From: Trichococcus collinsii | Lineage (GTDB): Bacteria; Bacillota; Bacilli; Lactobacillales; Aerococcaceae | Assembly: GCF_900107505.1 (NCBI RefSeq) | Contig: NZ_FNQH01000001.1 | Coordinates: forward strand, 656,891-720,890 | Direction of reading: 5' to 3' | DNA: 64,000 bases | In this document: positions 33,191-42,441 of the stretch, piece by piece | Position numbering within the stretch: position 1 is the first letter of the stretch | Layout: each line of letters opens with the position of its first letter | The notes under the pieces: generated by a model | The model's input: the letters and a program-made list of their open reading frames with translations, nothing else | Told to the model about the DNA's origin: nothing | The model's database searches: none | Position numbers and translations under genes: made by a program

Positions 33191-33256
33191 ATGGTCTACA
33201 AAAGCAAATTCACCGTGGAATTTAAATCCGGCTTTAGCATTGATATGAACGAATAA
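33191..33256 (+). pseudogene. Tiny C-terminal coding remnant before the bidirectional terminator
   Basis: A 21-codon frame (MVYKSKFTVEFKSGFSIDMN, E, stop) directly abuts the terminator at 33253-33313. It reads like the end of a larger plus-strand gene that is otherwise gone. The remainder of 33029-33190 shows nothing recognisable. Confidence 0.3.
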
Positions 33257-33313
33257 GAGAGCAAGTCGCCCTGATGGATCATTAAGTCCAAAAGGGTGAC
33301 TTGCTCTCTTATT
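33253..33313. terminator. Strong bidirectional terminator after the mcrBC operon
   Basis: ATAAGAGAGCAAGTCGCCC pairs with GGGTGACTTGCTCTCTTAT, one of the longest stems in the window. It sits 5 bp after the stop of the membrane-protein gene at 33318. Confidence 0.92.
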
Positions 33314-33317
33314 GTCG

Positions 33318-33944
33318 TCATGCCGCTATTTCAAAAATCCTCTTCTGAGCCTTGAGATATCGTTGTAGATTAAGAATTGTGCCATCTGATATTTGTGCAT
33401 TAAGTTCATCTTCCGTAAGCTCGATAGAATTGTCTTTCGCCAGTTTTTCCGTATACTCAAAAATTCGATTTACAAGAATACCTAATTCCTCGGTTGAAAG
33501 CTGAATACTGATTTTCTCATAGTCTTTGTGTTTTTTCAGATTTTCTAAGCAAATCATCAAATCATTTATCGAATCTACACTAAGATCACCTCTACGGATT
33601 CCGTTTATATAGTTCTTTAATGATGCTCTAAATTTAGTTACAACTTCTGGATCGTGATTCTTTATTTTATAGTAAATACCAACTCCTGCAGCGACTATAC
33701 CAGTGCTTATTCCTGCAATAACAAGTGCCTTCTTATTGTTTTTTGCGAACTGAATTGCTTTAGCACCCAAGCTCTGAGCTTGTTGAGCAACTTCCATATG
33801 AACGGGTTCAAGGTGTTTTACTATGCGGCCTTTGTTTGGTCCTGTTGCATAACGAATAACGCTTCCGATTCTTCTGTATTCTCCCGTGAGGATTTTCGTC
33901 AAAATATCATCTGCTAAATCATAAGAGTCTTGTACAATTGCCAT
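33318..33944 (-). CDS. Unknown membrane protein co-transcribed with mcrBC
   Basis: A 208-residue protein I cannot assign. The N-terminus (DLADDILTKILTGEYRRIGS then VIRYATGPNKGRIVKHLEPV) is a small charged domain. A basic linker leads to one glycine-rich membrane helix (ALVIAGISTGIVAAGVGIYY, about residues 93-112). An all-helical C-terminal region of about 90 residues follows (ISIQLSTEELGILVNRIFEY). It begins 43 bp after mcrC on the same strand, before a shared strong terminator, so it is the third gene of the mcrBC operon. A role as membrane-linked accessory or third component is inference. GGAGGCG precedes the start. Confidence 0.75.
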   Translation of the reverse strand: MAIVQDSYDLADDILTKILTGEYRRIGSVIRYATGPNKGRIVKHLEPVHMEVAQQAQSLGAKAIQFAKNNKKALVIAGISTGIVAAGVGIYYKIKNHDPEVVTKFRASLKNYINGIRRGDLSVDSINDLMICLENLKKHKDYEKISIQLSTEELGILVNRIFEYTEKLAKDNSIELTEDELNAQISDGTILNLQRYLKAQKRIFEIAA

Positions 33945-33987
33945 TTCCTACGCCTCCTCTGCAACGCTTTAATCATCGATGTGATTA

Positions 33988-35316
33988 TTAACTTTCTGCT
34001 TTACCGTATAATAGCTTTATAATTTCCTTTTTGAAATTGTCCTCAGACTTCTTAATGTGTGTATCAAACTCTCTATAACTATCAACCTGTTGCGGAATAT
34101 GAATTGATTGCTTAAATATATCCGCGCCATAACCCGATAGTTTACCAATTTTACTGTGCTCAGACTCACTAGTACTTGGGAATACAACCCCAGCACTTTT
34201 TGACTTCAAAATATACGAGTAAGTAATTATCTGATACAAATCTTCTCGGTTAATGCCCTTGGCAGTATACTCAAGTTTCTTATATTTTGCATCAAGAACC
34301 ACATCGATGTCCGTATTATAAAAATCAGGGTATACCATTCTTTTTCTATCAAAAAATAACGAAATACCGTCTTTACTTTGTTTGTTTTTAGGATGAATGA
34401 AGTCCGCCTTTAGCATCGTGTTCAAATATTCTTCCCACAGCCATGCAACATCAAATAAGATACCATGAATATTTTTACTTTCCCCACCGAGGCTGTGACG
34501 TCTATGTGTTAAAATCATCAAGCATAATTTTTGAAGTGCTAAATATTCAGTATAGTAGGCGTGTCTTACGGGCGTATTTTTATTAGCGATAATTACTTTC
34601 CTCTTGTTACCTAAATTATATGATGACGTAACAAGGATGACAGCTGAAACATTTTGTTTTGTAAGCTCCGATGAATTAAGAATTATTCTCCCATTCTTTG
34701 CTGAAAGTTGGATAAATTCTATTGTATGTCTCAGTAGTTGCATCAAATCGTTATCCTGAGTAAACTCTCGCGTTGAATAGGCCACTTTACCTGTAAACGG
34801 AGTATTCGATTTAATGTGTCTAGCAATATCAATATTTCCTTTAATATTGGTATTATTGTACTCAAATCTACGGTATTGCTTGAATATACCTTTTCTCATA
34901 GCGGCATTGAGATATCTAGGGAACAAATACATCAAAAGTTGATAGAGTTGCTCCTCCATTGATAGTTTAGAATCCAAATCCACGATATTGATACTTAGTA
35001 CTTTCTGCAACATATAGTGCAAAAAATAATTATTTTTACCTGGTGAAAACCGTGAGTGAATCTCTAATTGTTCATCTTCGCAACCAATGAAGCCAATTAC
35101 ATTTTGAAATTTGATGGTATCATTTACGGTTTCAATGATTTTTGAATCGTGGTCTAAATCATCAACAGCTAAAAAATCACTTGGGAAAACAAGTAAATTT
35201 TCATTCTCTGAAAGTGCCGATAATGTCTTATCTACCAATTTTGCTGAAAGTTTCGGATAAGCTGCAACAAATTCAGATTTTAAATAAGTGTGATTATCTT
35301 CTATCCTCATCAGCAT
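33988..35316 (-). CDS. mcrC: McrC, nuclease subunit of McrBC-type modification-dependent restriction
   Basis: A 442-residue McrC-type protein (5-methylcytosine restriction subunit). The PD-(D/E)xK nuclease core is visible in the C-terminal half: MVYPDFYNTDIDVVLDAKYK, with Asp of VYPDF and the D-A-K triad. The N-terminal half binds McrB. McrC stimulates the McrB GTPase and provides cleavage of DNA carrying modified cytosines. The start at 35316 lies 23 bp inside mcrB, a translational overlap expected for a fixed subunit ratio. Both catalytic motif halves appear intact. Confidence 0.92.
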   Translation of the reverse strand: MLMRIEDNHTYLKSEFVAAYPKLSAKLVDKTLSALSENENLLVFPSDFLAVDDLDHDSKIIETVNDTIKFQNVIGFIGCEDEQLEIHSRFSPGKNNYFLHYMLQKVLSINIVDLDSKLSMEEQLYQLLMYLFPRYLNAAMRKGIFKQYRRFEYNNTNIKGNIDIARHIKSNTPFTGKVAYSTREFTQDNDLMQLLRHTIEFIQLSAKNGRIILNSSELTKQNVSAVILVTSSYNLGNKRKVIIANKNTPVRHAYYTEYLALQKLCLMILTHRRHSLGGESKNIHGILFDVAWLWEEYLNTMLKADFIHPKNKQSKDGISLFFDRKRMVYPDFYNTDIDVVLDAKYKKLEYTAKGINREDLYQIITYSYILKSKSAGVVFPSTSESEHSKIGKLSGYGADIFKQSIHIPQQVDSYREFDTHIKKSEDNFKKEIIKLLYGKAES

Positions 35317-37570
35317 TTTCCTCGTTTGTTTGGTCTATTAAATCATAAGCATTTTTCATGGCGTCTAATTTTTCTTGTTCTTCATAGTTTCCACGAAGAT
35401 ACTCTTCCAATAAAGGCTGAAGGTAATCTGTCCACAATACATCATAGTTATAATCTAACTCAGGTAATTTCAAAAAGTAACTTGGTCCAATGTGGTAATT
35501 AGAATTCAGATCATCTGTATCTGCAATTTGCTTATTCAATGTAACTAGACGATTAGTAGCTTCTTCTATCTTAGTGTCATCTAGCTGTCCTTGCCACATA
35601 GTTGTCGTTTCTTCCGCCTTAATTTCAATAAATCTGAAGCGTCGTCTCATTGCAAAGTCAAAGCTGTCAACAGAACGATCAATATCATTCATCGTTCCTA
35701 TAATGTAAACATTATCCGGAATATAGAATTTTTCCTTACTATTTATGTGAAGATTTGAGCATTGAGTATAGATACCGTATTTTTCTTCCCCGCGATAACC
35801 AGGATCGATTGAAAAGAAAAGCTCTCCAAATATTTTTGAAATTTCGCCTCGGTTGATTTCATCAATGACGAAAATATATTTTTTCTTTTCACTACTAACT
35901 GCTTCACCCTCTTCAAAAGGTTTCAAGCCAAACACTTCAGTCAAATGATCTAATACAATATTTTGGTATGTCTCATATTTAAGGTTTGTGTCTTCTCCCC
36001 GATAAAGTTTATATACATTCTCTTTAGTGGCAACTGGGGACCTGAATTTGATTGAGTTATGTGAATTTAACGTTGCTGGAACAGTACTATTATCCATTAT
36101 ATAGTCGTCTGTGCTCTCATTGATCGCATGAATTAAGTTTTCCCACGCAGTATCAAAATTGTCAACTACATCGACTATATCAGATTTAGCAGCATGTTTA
36201 CAAAATTTTTTAAAAATACCATCAACTAGTTTGAAAGAAACTTGCTCTTGTTCATCACCAGTTATAGGTCGCAATCCCTCAACGAAATCTGAATAGTCAT
36301 AACTAGGATGAAACTGAACGAATCCATATTGTTCACTTTCATTTAATTTATCTTCATCTTCACCGATTAACGAAGCAGCTATTTGTCTAGCTAAATATGT
36401 TTTCCCTGTTCCCGGAGCACCACGGAGTATAATATTTTTCGATTTTTCTAGCTTATCTGCTAATTCATTTGCTTTATCATTGACTATCACGCTATTCTCC
36501 TCGCCTTCAAGAAGTGAAAACTCTTTGTATAATTTTTTCAAGTTATAGTTTGGTTCTTCATCAGAAAACAGGTCCAAAGTATCAATCATATAAGAAATAC
36601 CACTTTCTTTATCTCCTGAATTTTTATTCCATTCTACTATTCTTAATGATTTCATTTCGAAGTTCTGGAAAGTAGCACGGATATTGGCCCAGTACTCATT
36701 TGCTAACCCATGACAAAAATATGGCAACATCTTGCTCCCGTTCCCACTGAAAGGTCCGTAAGACCCGTTATTAAATAAATGAATATGATACTCAACGCCA
36801 TCAATAGTAATATGATCATAACCATTTGAATGTTGAAAATGGTTATGATCGAACCCCGCAATACCTAGAGTTGTCTTTCTCTTGTCCTTATCTTGAATGT
36901 TAATATTTCCTTGTTCGACAAAGCGTTTTAGAAGATACTTAAATTCTTTGTATTTATTTGAAGTATCATTTCTCATAATTTTTGAGTAAAATTTTTCAAG
37001 ATTCTTATCATTATCAACAAAGAACTGCTTAACCTTAGCGTAATCACTCAACAATGAGTCCAAATCAGATAATAATTTTTCCTCGGTTGGCATATTCGAA
37101 GTGTCATACTCGAATGCACTCACCGTAGTAGATTCGTATCCTTTTCCTAGAGGAGTGTCAGAGTTTAAATCAATTTCCATCCTTGCTGCTGTTGAACTAG
37201 GAAATCTTTCGTATATTTTATTTGATATATCCTTAACTTTGGATTGTTTATATTTATTTTTATTAAAATACGTTATTCCTTGATTTAGTGTTAAATAAAC
37301 TCTTTTTCCATCAGAGCTAAAGAGAAATACAATATAAAATCCTTCTGTGGTACTAGAAGTAATCTCACGATCCATTATTGCAATCCAAGGAATCGAAGCA
37401 AATCGTCCATTACCAATGCTTCCTTTGACCACATAATTTAGCAATTTGTTTCGAATTGCTTCAGGGATCTCATTTTTTATAATATTTCCTATTGGTGCCT
37501 CTCCAAAAGGGCCTTTTCTAGCTTCTGGATATTGTATGGCTGCTTCAGCAATCATATTAGATATATTCAT
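35294..37570 (-). CDS. mcrB: McrB, GTP-dependent motor subunit of McrBC
   Basis: A 758-residue AAA+ motor. An N-terminal MrcB/DUF3578-type DNA-recognition domain (about residues 10-180; FVIASIPW-like core seen as RFASIPWIAIMD) is followed by a linker domain. The AAA+ module then has Walker A GAPGTGKT (384-391), Walker B IFVIDEINRGE (about 566-576), sensor NVYIIGTMNDIDRS and arginine-rich FAMRRRFRF. The N-terminal domain decides which modified site is read, so specificity may differ from E. coli McrBC, which lacks this domain. It is first in the operon with mcrC and the 208-aa membrane protein. Intact. Confidence 0.93.
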   Translation of the reverse strand: MNISNMIAEAAIQYPEARKGPFGEAPIGNIIKNEIPEAIRNKLLNYVVKGSIGNGRFASIPWIAIMDREITSSTTEGFYIVFLFSSDGKRVYLTLNQGITYFNKNKYKQSKVKDISNKIYERFPSSTAARMEIDLNSDTPLGKGYESTTVSAFEYDTSNMPTEEKLLSDLDSLLSDYAKVKQFFVDNDKNLEKFYSKIMRNDTSNKYKEFKYLLKRFVEQGNINIQDKDKRKTTLGIAGFDHNHFQHSNGYDHITIDGVEYHIHLFNNGSYGPFSGNGSKMLPYFCHGLANEYWANIRATFQNFEMKSLRIVEWNKNSGDKESGISYMIDTLDLFSDEEPNYNLKKLYKEFSLLEGEENSVIVNDKANELADKLEKSKNIILRGAPGTGKTYLARQIAASLIGEDEDKLNESEQYGFVQFHPSYDYSDFVEGLRPITGDEQEQVSFKLVDGIFKKFCKHAAKSDIVDVVDNFDTAWENLIHAINESTDDYIMDNSTVPATLNSHNSIKFRSPVATKENVYKLYRGEDTNLKYETYQNIVLDHLTEVFGLKPFEEGEAVSSEKKKYIFVIDEINRGEISKIFGELFFSIDPGYRGEEKYGIYTQCSNLHINSKEKFYIPDNVYIIGTMNDIDRSVDSFDFAMRRRFRFIEIKAEETTTMWQGQLDDTKIEEATNRLVTLNKQIADTDDLNSNYHIGPSYFLKLPELDYNYDVLWTDYLQPLLEEYLRGNYEEQEKLDAMKNAYDLIDQTNEENADEDRR

Positions 37571-37604
37571 GTTGCCTCCTTAAGTATTTTCTACGTCTTT
37601 AAAT

Positions 37605-37800
37605 GAACTAATTCTTGAGAGGGAGTTCTTTCTTAAGTCTATATATGGTATCTCGATTAACCCGCTATACCTTAGCAATCTTCTTAATAGGATAACGTGG
37701 TGGATATTTCGCATCGGCGGCATACTTAGCCGGTTAACAATTTTAGACCTTCCCCACAGGAAGCCCAAGGCATTCTATAGTTCTTCTCGATCTGGCATAC
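37605..37800 (-). pseudogene. Remnant of a recombinase-type C-terminal HTH
   Basis: One minus-strand frame reads ADAKYPPRYPIKKIAKV, stop, RVNRDTIYRLKKELPLKN. This has the look of the C-terminal helix-turn-helix of a serine recombinase or related HTH protein, with an internal stop. The region up to 37860 carries further frame-broken pieces (MPDREEL, stop). The remaining gap to 38240 shows nothing else recognisable. Confidence 0.5.
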
Positions 37801-38242
37801 TTTTTTCGAACATTTTCTCTTCTTGATTTTCAGAGATTCGGGGATATCGCCTTAAATTTTGACATATGGTGGAGACACGCGCATGCCTAATTTTCCCTCT
37901 TCTTTTCACAGCGTTTATTATACACTTATAATTCATAAAAAGAATCTAACAGAATCAACATTTTACAATTGATTGTTTTGGCTATACCCTAAATAGACAT
38001 TAAAATGAAAAGTTCGTTGCCTGATAAGAAATAATCGAGACTCAGAAATTGCTGAAAAATATTAATTCCAAAAAATAGCCAGCTAGATTGTCAATCATAT
38101 TTCTAACTAGCCATTTTTACTATTATTCGACTTTGTCAGCACTTTACAATGTTCTATTAAAATGGGCATTCCACGGAGGAGTATATTTTCTTATAAAGTA
38201 AAGGCCTGTTCGAATTCCTCAGTTAATTTTCCACTCTATAAA

Positions 38243-38275
38243 AGAAAAAAATGCCCATCACGTATTTGTGATGAG
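38243..38275 (-). terminator. Terminator of the DUF262 gene
   Basis: GCTCATCAC pairs with GTGATGGGC on the minus strand and is followed by seven T. It lies about 55 bp after the gene's stop. Confidence 0.85.
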
Positions 38276-38328
38276 CAAAGGGTACAAGTTTTTATGAAAT
38301 TTAGGTAATTACAATTCAAGCTTAATTT

Positions 38329-39507
38329 TTATTTAAATTCAGAATAAGGATTAATCAATTTATCAAAAATTTCCCGCCGATCACTATTTCCTTTATCCGC
38401 AAAGTCCACAGTGTCATACCATGAAATCAGTACTTCTTTATCATATGGTTTATCACCGATATACATAAAAGCACCCGCTAAATAAGTTATATAGTCAATT
38501 CGTTTTGGTATTGATAGGTCAGTTGCCTCGATAAAATCAATTGCTGTTTTCAATCCATCCAAAGCAATGTCAAATAACTTCCTAATGTCCTCGGTGTCCA
38601 ATTTACTTACCAAGGATGCTTTTACATCCGATGGTATTGGACAGAAATTATTTTTATGTGGTCTTTTTTGTAAAACTTCAATAGCGGGATTAAGCATTGC
38701 TAAAGGTATAGAAAGTTCAGTTGACTTCTGGACCAGTAAATTATCAAGCTCTGCTTCCCTAAGTATTTCTAGAAATTTACCTGAATACTCTCTATAGTAG
38801 TCAACGCCCTTTACTAGCATTTCAGTTAACTGAACTTGAACACCAGTTACTTTAGTTCCAGCTAAGTTTAGAACCTCAAACCATTCAAGTTGCTCCGCCT
38901 CACTCAAATCATTTGCAATATTCACGGTATAATAGTAACCCATGAATTTGTTTCTTACTCGGTCTAATAAACCACTAATCTGATAAGGTTGCAGATACTC
39001 ACGCTCACTAATAAATTGACCGAGTTCTTTAGCATCCTTATTATATAAAATCCCAACAGGAATTTGGCTATCTCTGAATGTCTCAACATTTAGTAAAAAC
39101 TTACCTAATGATATATCAAAAACAACATTTTTAAAATCAGGATGATTTGAATAGGCTTTATAATTACAAGTTAAGCGTTGCTGTCCATCAACCACAGACT
39201 CCTTATTGATAATCTCATCTGGAGCTATAACTTCTCTTTCAATAAATGTAATCTGAGTACCAACATCTCCATGTTGTCTGATTTTGTTTATAGAGATAGG
39301 TGCAACAGCTGCTTTACCTCTTAACTGAAAGTTCAACAACGACACCGCTTTTTCAATTTGCCATCGTATGTACGTTTGAAAAATAGGAAGCACTATATTT
39401 CCCTTTTCAATCTCATTGCATAAGTCTTTTGTTGCTCTCGGATTAGATTCTTTTGTCGGATCAAAATCAACATATTTTTCTAAATCCTTGTGAATTTTAA
39501 TTGTCAT
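38329..39507 (-). CDS. DUF262 domain protein (GmrS-like, without nuclease domain)
   Basis: A 392-residue protein with a DUF262 (ParB/Srx-like NTPase) domain, as in the GmrSD type IV restriction enzyme. The signature is ESVVDGQQRLTCNYKA, around residue 110, and GNIVLPIFQTYIRWQIEKAV is the usual N-terminal strand. No DUF1524 HNH nuclease domain is present, in contrast to fused GmrSD, and no partner gene is adjacent. The start at 39507 (MTIKIHKDLEK) follows GAGGGACGG. It could be a stand-alone defence protein or a single-subunit remnant. It has its own terminator. Confidence 0.78.
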   Translation of the reverse strand: MTIKIHKDLEKYVDFDPTKESNPRATKDLCNEIEKGNIVLPIFQTYIRWQIEKAVSLLNFQLRGKAAVAPISINKIRQHGDVGTQITFIEREVIAPDEIINKESVVDGQQRLTCNYKAYSNHPDFKNVVFDISLGKFLLNVETFRDSQIPVGILYNKDAKELGQFISEREYLQPYQISGLLDRVRNKFMGYYYTVNIANDLSEAEQLEWFEVLNLAGTKVTGVQVQLTEMLVKGVDYYREYSGKFLEILREAELDNLLVQKSTELSIPLAMLNPAIEVLQKRPHKNNFCPIPSDVKASLVSKLDTEDIRKLFDIALDGLKTAIDFIEATDLSIPKRIDYITYLAGAFMYIGDKPYDKEVLISWYDTVDFADKGNSDRREIFDKLINPYSEFK

Positions 39508-40011
39508 AAAAACCGTCCCTCTCAATTTGGTACTCTAATCGTAACAGAAGCTAAAGAAAAAAACAACATAAAATTATCTGTAAAACAAAGCTGCTAATTA
39601 TATCTATTACTTAAAACGTTGTTTTATAGGTGTTTAATATTAATAAACAAATATTTATTTTCAGCTGCTAAAATTAGCTGCTAATTTTCCCCGAGCTACG
39701 CAGCAATAAAAAACACCAAGCGGCTGAATCAGCCAACTCAGTGGATTCCTACACTACTTCTTCACTATATAATATTTTCCCCCGCCTCGTTTAATTGAAA
39801 CACGATTATCCGCCATAATTATACTGCATTTTTCATGAGCAACAGATTAGGATGCTATTACTGGACTGGTTATACTGAGCGATACATTAAATATGTGTAT
39901 TTTGAAATTTAATAGTTTTCTTGTAGCTCAAAACAATGAAGAAGCAATATTGAAAAGGTAAATATTGGTTTTATTCGCAAAACAAATAGTTAGTAATAGA
40001 AAGGGTGACCC
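39508..40011. other. Non-coding, AT-rich stretch with no recognisable gene
   Basis: Upstream region of the DUF262 gene. Short runs with stops in every frame; nothing assignable beyond a likely promoter for the DUF262 gene. Confidence 0.4.
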
Positions 40012-40320
40012 GAATGTCAGATATAAAAAAGCATATGATCAAATTATGGATTTTATGAGCAATGATACAAAAAAACTTTACTGTTAAGCGGTATAGCTGA
40101 CAAGGAAAAGTATCAGGTTTTTCTTAAAGCTTTGAAACATCAAGGGAGGCTAAAAGGACTAATTAACTGAATTCATACTTCAAAAGATGGAATGAAGGAC
40201 TTCTTCCGATGAGCTGAACTTTATAAGGTTAGCGTGCTTAAGATGTTTCCAGTATCGGAAAAAGTGGAGAATACCGATTGATATTATTCAAGCATATGTA
40301 AATTCCATTTTATCCGTGAG
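40012..40320 (+). pseudogene. Decayed plus-strand gene of unknown family
   Basis: Joining frames gives MSDIKKAYDQIMDFMSNDTK, then KLLLLSGIADKEKYQVFLKA, LKHQGRLKGLIN, stop, IHTSKDGMKDFF and VSVLKMFPVSEKVEN. Several stops and shifts break the frame. The content is clearly protein-like with a ribosome site-like AAAGGGTG before it, but I cannot name the family. It ends at the hairpin 40331-40385. Confidence 0.45.
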
Positions 40321-40330
40321 CTTAAACATA

Positions 40331-40385
40331 AAAGAAAGCAAGGTACCCTACATTTATAATTTTCGTAGAGTGCTTTGCTTTCTTT
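40331..40385. terminator. Hairpin ending the decayed gene
   Basis: AAAGAAAGCAAGG...CCTAC pairs with GTAGAGTGCTTTGCTTTCTTT with few mismatches. Typical bidirectional terminator. Confidence 0.75.
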
Positions 40386-40394
40386 CAATCCTAT

Positions 40395-40580
40395 TCATTC
40401 ACACCCACTGTCACGTCTGATTTGAATTCCATGTTGAAATCGCAGTTTTTTTCAATAGATGACACATCAAGAAATGAATATTGCTGCTGAATAGAGCGCC
40501 CTGTGCGGAAAAACGAGCCACTAAATGCGAGAAATAGAGCCACTCGTTGCGATAGCGAGAACCATTCACCTACCTCCTTT
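40395..40580 (-). mobile_element. Possible IS21-like insertion-sequence end
   Basis: On the minus strand, repeats resembling GTGGCTCTATTTCTCGC and GTGGCTCGTTTTTCCGC recur after GGTGAATGGTTCTC. They recall the multiple terminal repeats near IS21-family ends. They run into a short coding end (YSFLDVSSIEKNCDFNMEFK, SDVTVGVNE, stop). No transposase remains. Recognition is from memory of IS21 ends and is tentative. Confidence 0.35.
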
Positions 40581-40659
40581 TCTAATCGTATATATTGGTT
40601 AATGTAGCAGCTAAATCCGCAGCTTCTTTAGTTCAAATTCTTTTAATCTAATCTATTGT

Positions 40660-40950
40660 CCGTTCACTTCATCATACCCACAACCTGATTCAGATGCGCA
40701 GACACTTGCTCCAGGAAGTCCTTCTCCGACAGCACACAAATCGTCCCTCCTTCTTGCTATAAGCTTCAAACTTTTTGCATCTTCAGACATCGCGGATCCT
40801 CTTGGAAGATATTGGTGTTCGCCTTTCCTATCACCAGGATGGTTGTATCTTTGGTGACAACCGTTTGCGATTTCCCCCATAAGGCGGGAACTAAATCTTA
40901 CGCTTGTTTTTGGTATAAGGTATCCAGTTTCCCAGCAAATACAACTTTCT
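40660..40950 (-). pseudogene. BRCT-domain protein remnant
   Basis: The minus strand reads KVVFAGKLDTLYQKQA, stop, DLVPALWGKSQTVVTKDTTI (the following text continues LVIGKANTN), then after a shift ICVLSEKDFLEQVSAHLN. This matches the BRCT pattern FTGKL...A...GGK...VTK.T..LV.G...SEKDF known from DNA ligases and exonucleases. Stops and a frameshift show it is dead. Confidence 0.6.
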
Positions 40951-41031
40951 CACCTCATACCATTGCGCTTACTCCCCTTCCTCATAGTATATCCTGTCTA
41001 TTCAGATCAGTTCTATTCTTCTATTTTATCT

Positions 41032-41337
41032 CTATTGCCTGTTTAATTCTCTAACTCTTTTAACGGATTTTTTAGAAATGTTAAAATGCCAATTGGGGCT
41101 ACCTATATGCTCTTTGTGTTTGAATCCGGCTTTAATCATAGCTCCTTTGAATGAACCATTGGAAATATAAAAACCGTCTGTAGAATACTCAAAGTCATGT
41201 TTTAAACCATAAGAAGATCGGCAGTTCGTTATATTTTTTATTTGAATGAATGATTTTTCACACCAAGTGACAAGTTGTATTTGTTGTTCAGGGTACAGTT
41301 TGTCAAATTCTGAAATATCATTTATTGTATGAACCAT
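41032..41337 (-). CDS. Small satellite-type protein, 101 aa
   Basis: A 101-residue basic protein. The centre, SSYGLKHDFEYSTDGFYISN followed by GSFKGAMIKAGFKHKE, matches a small conserved protein commonly seen beside primase genes in phages and phage satellites of Firmicutes; its function is unknown. It may be DNA-binding (net positive, helical C-terminus SKKSVKRVRELNRQ). AAAGGAGTG precedes the start. It lies downstream of the primase on the same strand, about 1.1 kb away across the presumed origin region. Confidence 0.6.
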   Translation of the reverse strand: MVHTINDISEFDKLYPEQQIQLVTWCEKSFIQIKNITNCRSSYGLKHDFEYSTDGFYISNGSFKGAMIKAGFKHKEHIGSPNWHFNISKKSVKRVRELNRQ

Positions 41338-41395
41338 GATTTCACTCCTTTTATTTATGAATCACTGTAACTTTCTGTATACCTTAAAAATCAAA

Positions 41396-41421
41396 TTCGC
41401 ATAATTAATGAATTATGCGAA
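41396..41421. repeat. Perfect 11-bp inverted repeat
   Basis: TTCGCATAATT pairs with AATTATGCGAA around AATG, with a T-run on the plus-strand side. It may be a weak terminator or an operator in front of the 101-aa gene. Confidence 0.55.
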
Positions 41422-42012
41422 ATTTTTTGCGGTCTGTTCTTTGGTTCTCTCACTGACGTGAGTGCAAATATTTATAGTCGTTTGAATAATTATAGTGACC
41501 AAATCGATCTTTTCCTTCCTGGATTGATGCACTGTTCTCAAAGAGCTGGTTGTACTTAGTATTCTGGCAACCGTAAATCATGATTATCTTCAGAGCATAC
41601 TTCTAGATGATTCTATTTAATCGATTAACAACAACTAGCTATTACATTGATTCATTGTTCAAATTGGGAAAGATATATTAAATATATTTAATGTTATATT
41701 GTTATATTCCAATTTCAAGGAGAAAATAGCTTGTTCAGGACGGTATTAATTTGCAATTTCAAGCTCCTTCTTTTATTACAATTAATCTGATTATCAGTAT
41801 GTAAAATATCTAATAAAAGGAGATTTGTATGTATTAAACCTAGGTGCGGTCTCAAAATTTTTTCTGCCAAGGATTATAGACAGGGGGGATCTAAAGTTTC
41901 ATTACTTAATAAGCGAAAATATTTTACCATTCCAAAATAGACATTACTAAGTTGTTATCCTATTTATATATTTTCGATAAGTTAATTATTATTTCGCTTA
42001 ATATACACCTTT

Positions 42013-42431
42013 CTATCTATTCAAACTCATATTGAATAGATAGCAGGGCACAGTTTTAGATGGTGCCCATACCATTATCAAAACTTAATCATCTAAAATG
42101 TCATATATCTTAGACTCTCCTTTATTAAATCAAATATAACCTTAGTTCTCCTTTGTATTTTAAGTTTGAATAATGAAACTTTTAGAAACTGCATAGAACT
42201 TTATCAAAAATGGCTATGTGCCTTGTACTATAAGGGTTTAATAGATATAGAACTTTAGAACTTCATTTTCTATCAAAGTGTGGAATAGATTCTTGTCTCT
42301 CTATCTTTAAATATATATTTTTATTTTCTAAATCTTTTATCTTTTTTAAAGTTCCAAAGTTCTATAAGTCCATTAGCCTTGGTATAATTGATTTTCCAAT
42401 AGAACTTTAAGAAGTTCTATTAAAGTTCTAT
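42013..42431. other. Origin-like region: stem-loops and AGAACTTTA iterons next to the primase gene
   Basis: Two stem-loops stand at 42013-42043 (CTATCTATTCAA/TTGAATAGATAG, perfect) and 42046-42068 (GGGCAC/GTGCCC). At least six copies of ATAGAACTTTA or its complement follow: near 42193, 42247, 42356 (complement), 42399, 42411 (complement) and 42421 (complement). The stretch is very AT-rich and ends 10 bp from the primase-helicase stop. Iterons just downstream of the replication gene are typical for satellite replication origins; the assignment is inference. The interval 41422-42012 shows no gene. Confidence 0.6.
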
Positions 42432-42441
42432 CAAGATTCTC

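Noticed and set aside
37580..37768. 62-codon frame as a real small protein gene
   Set aside because: The neighbouring frame over the same bases reads as a recognisable HTH remnant, and no ribosome site is present.
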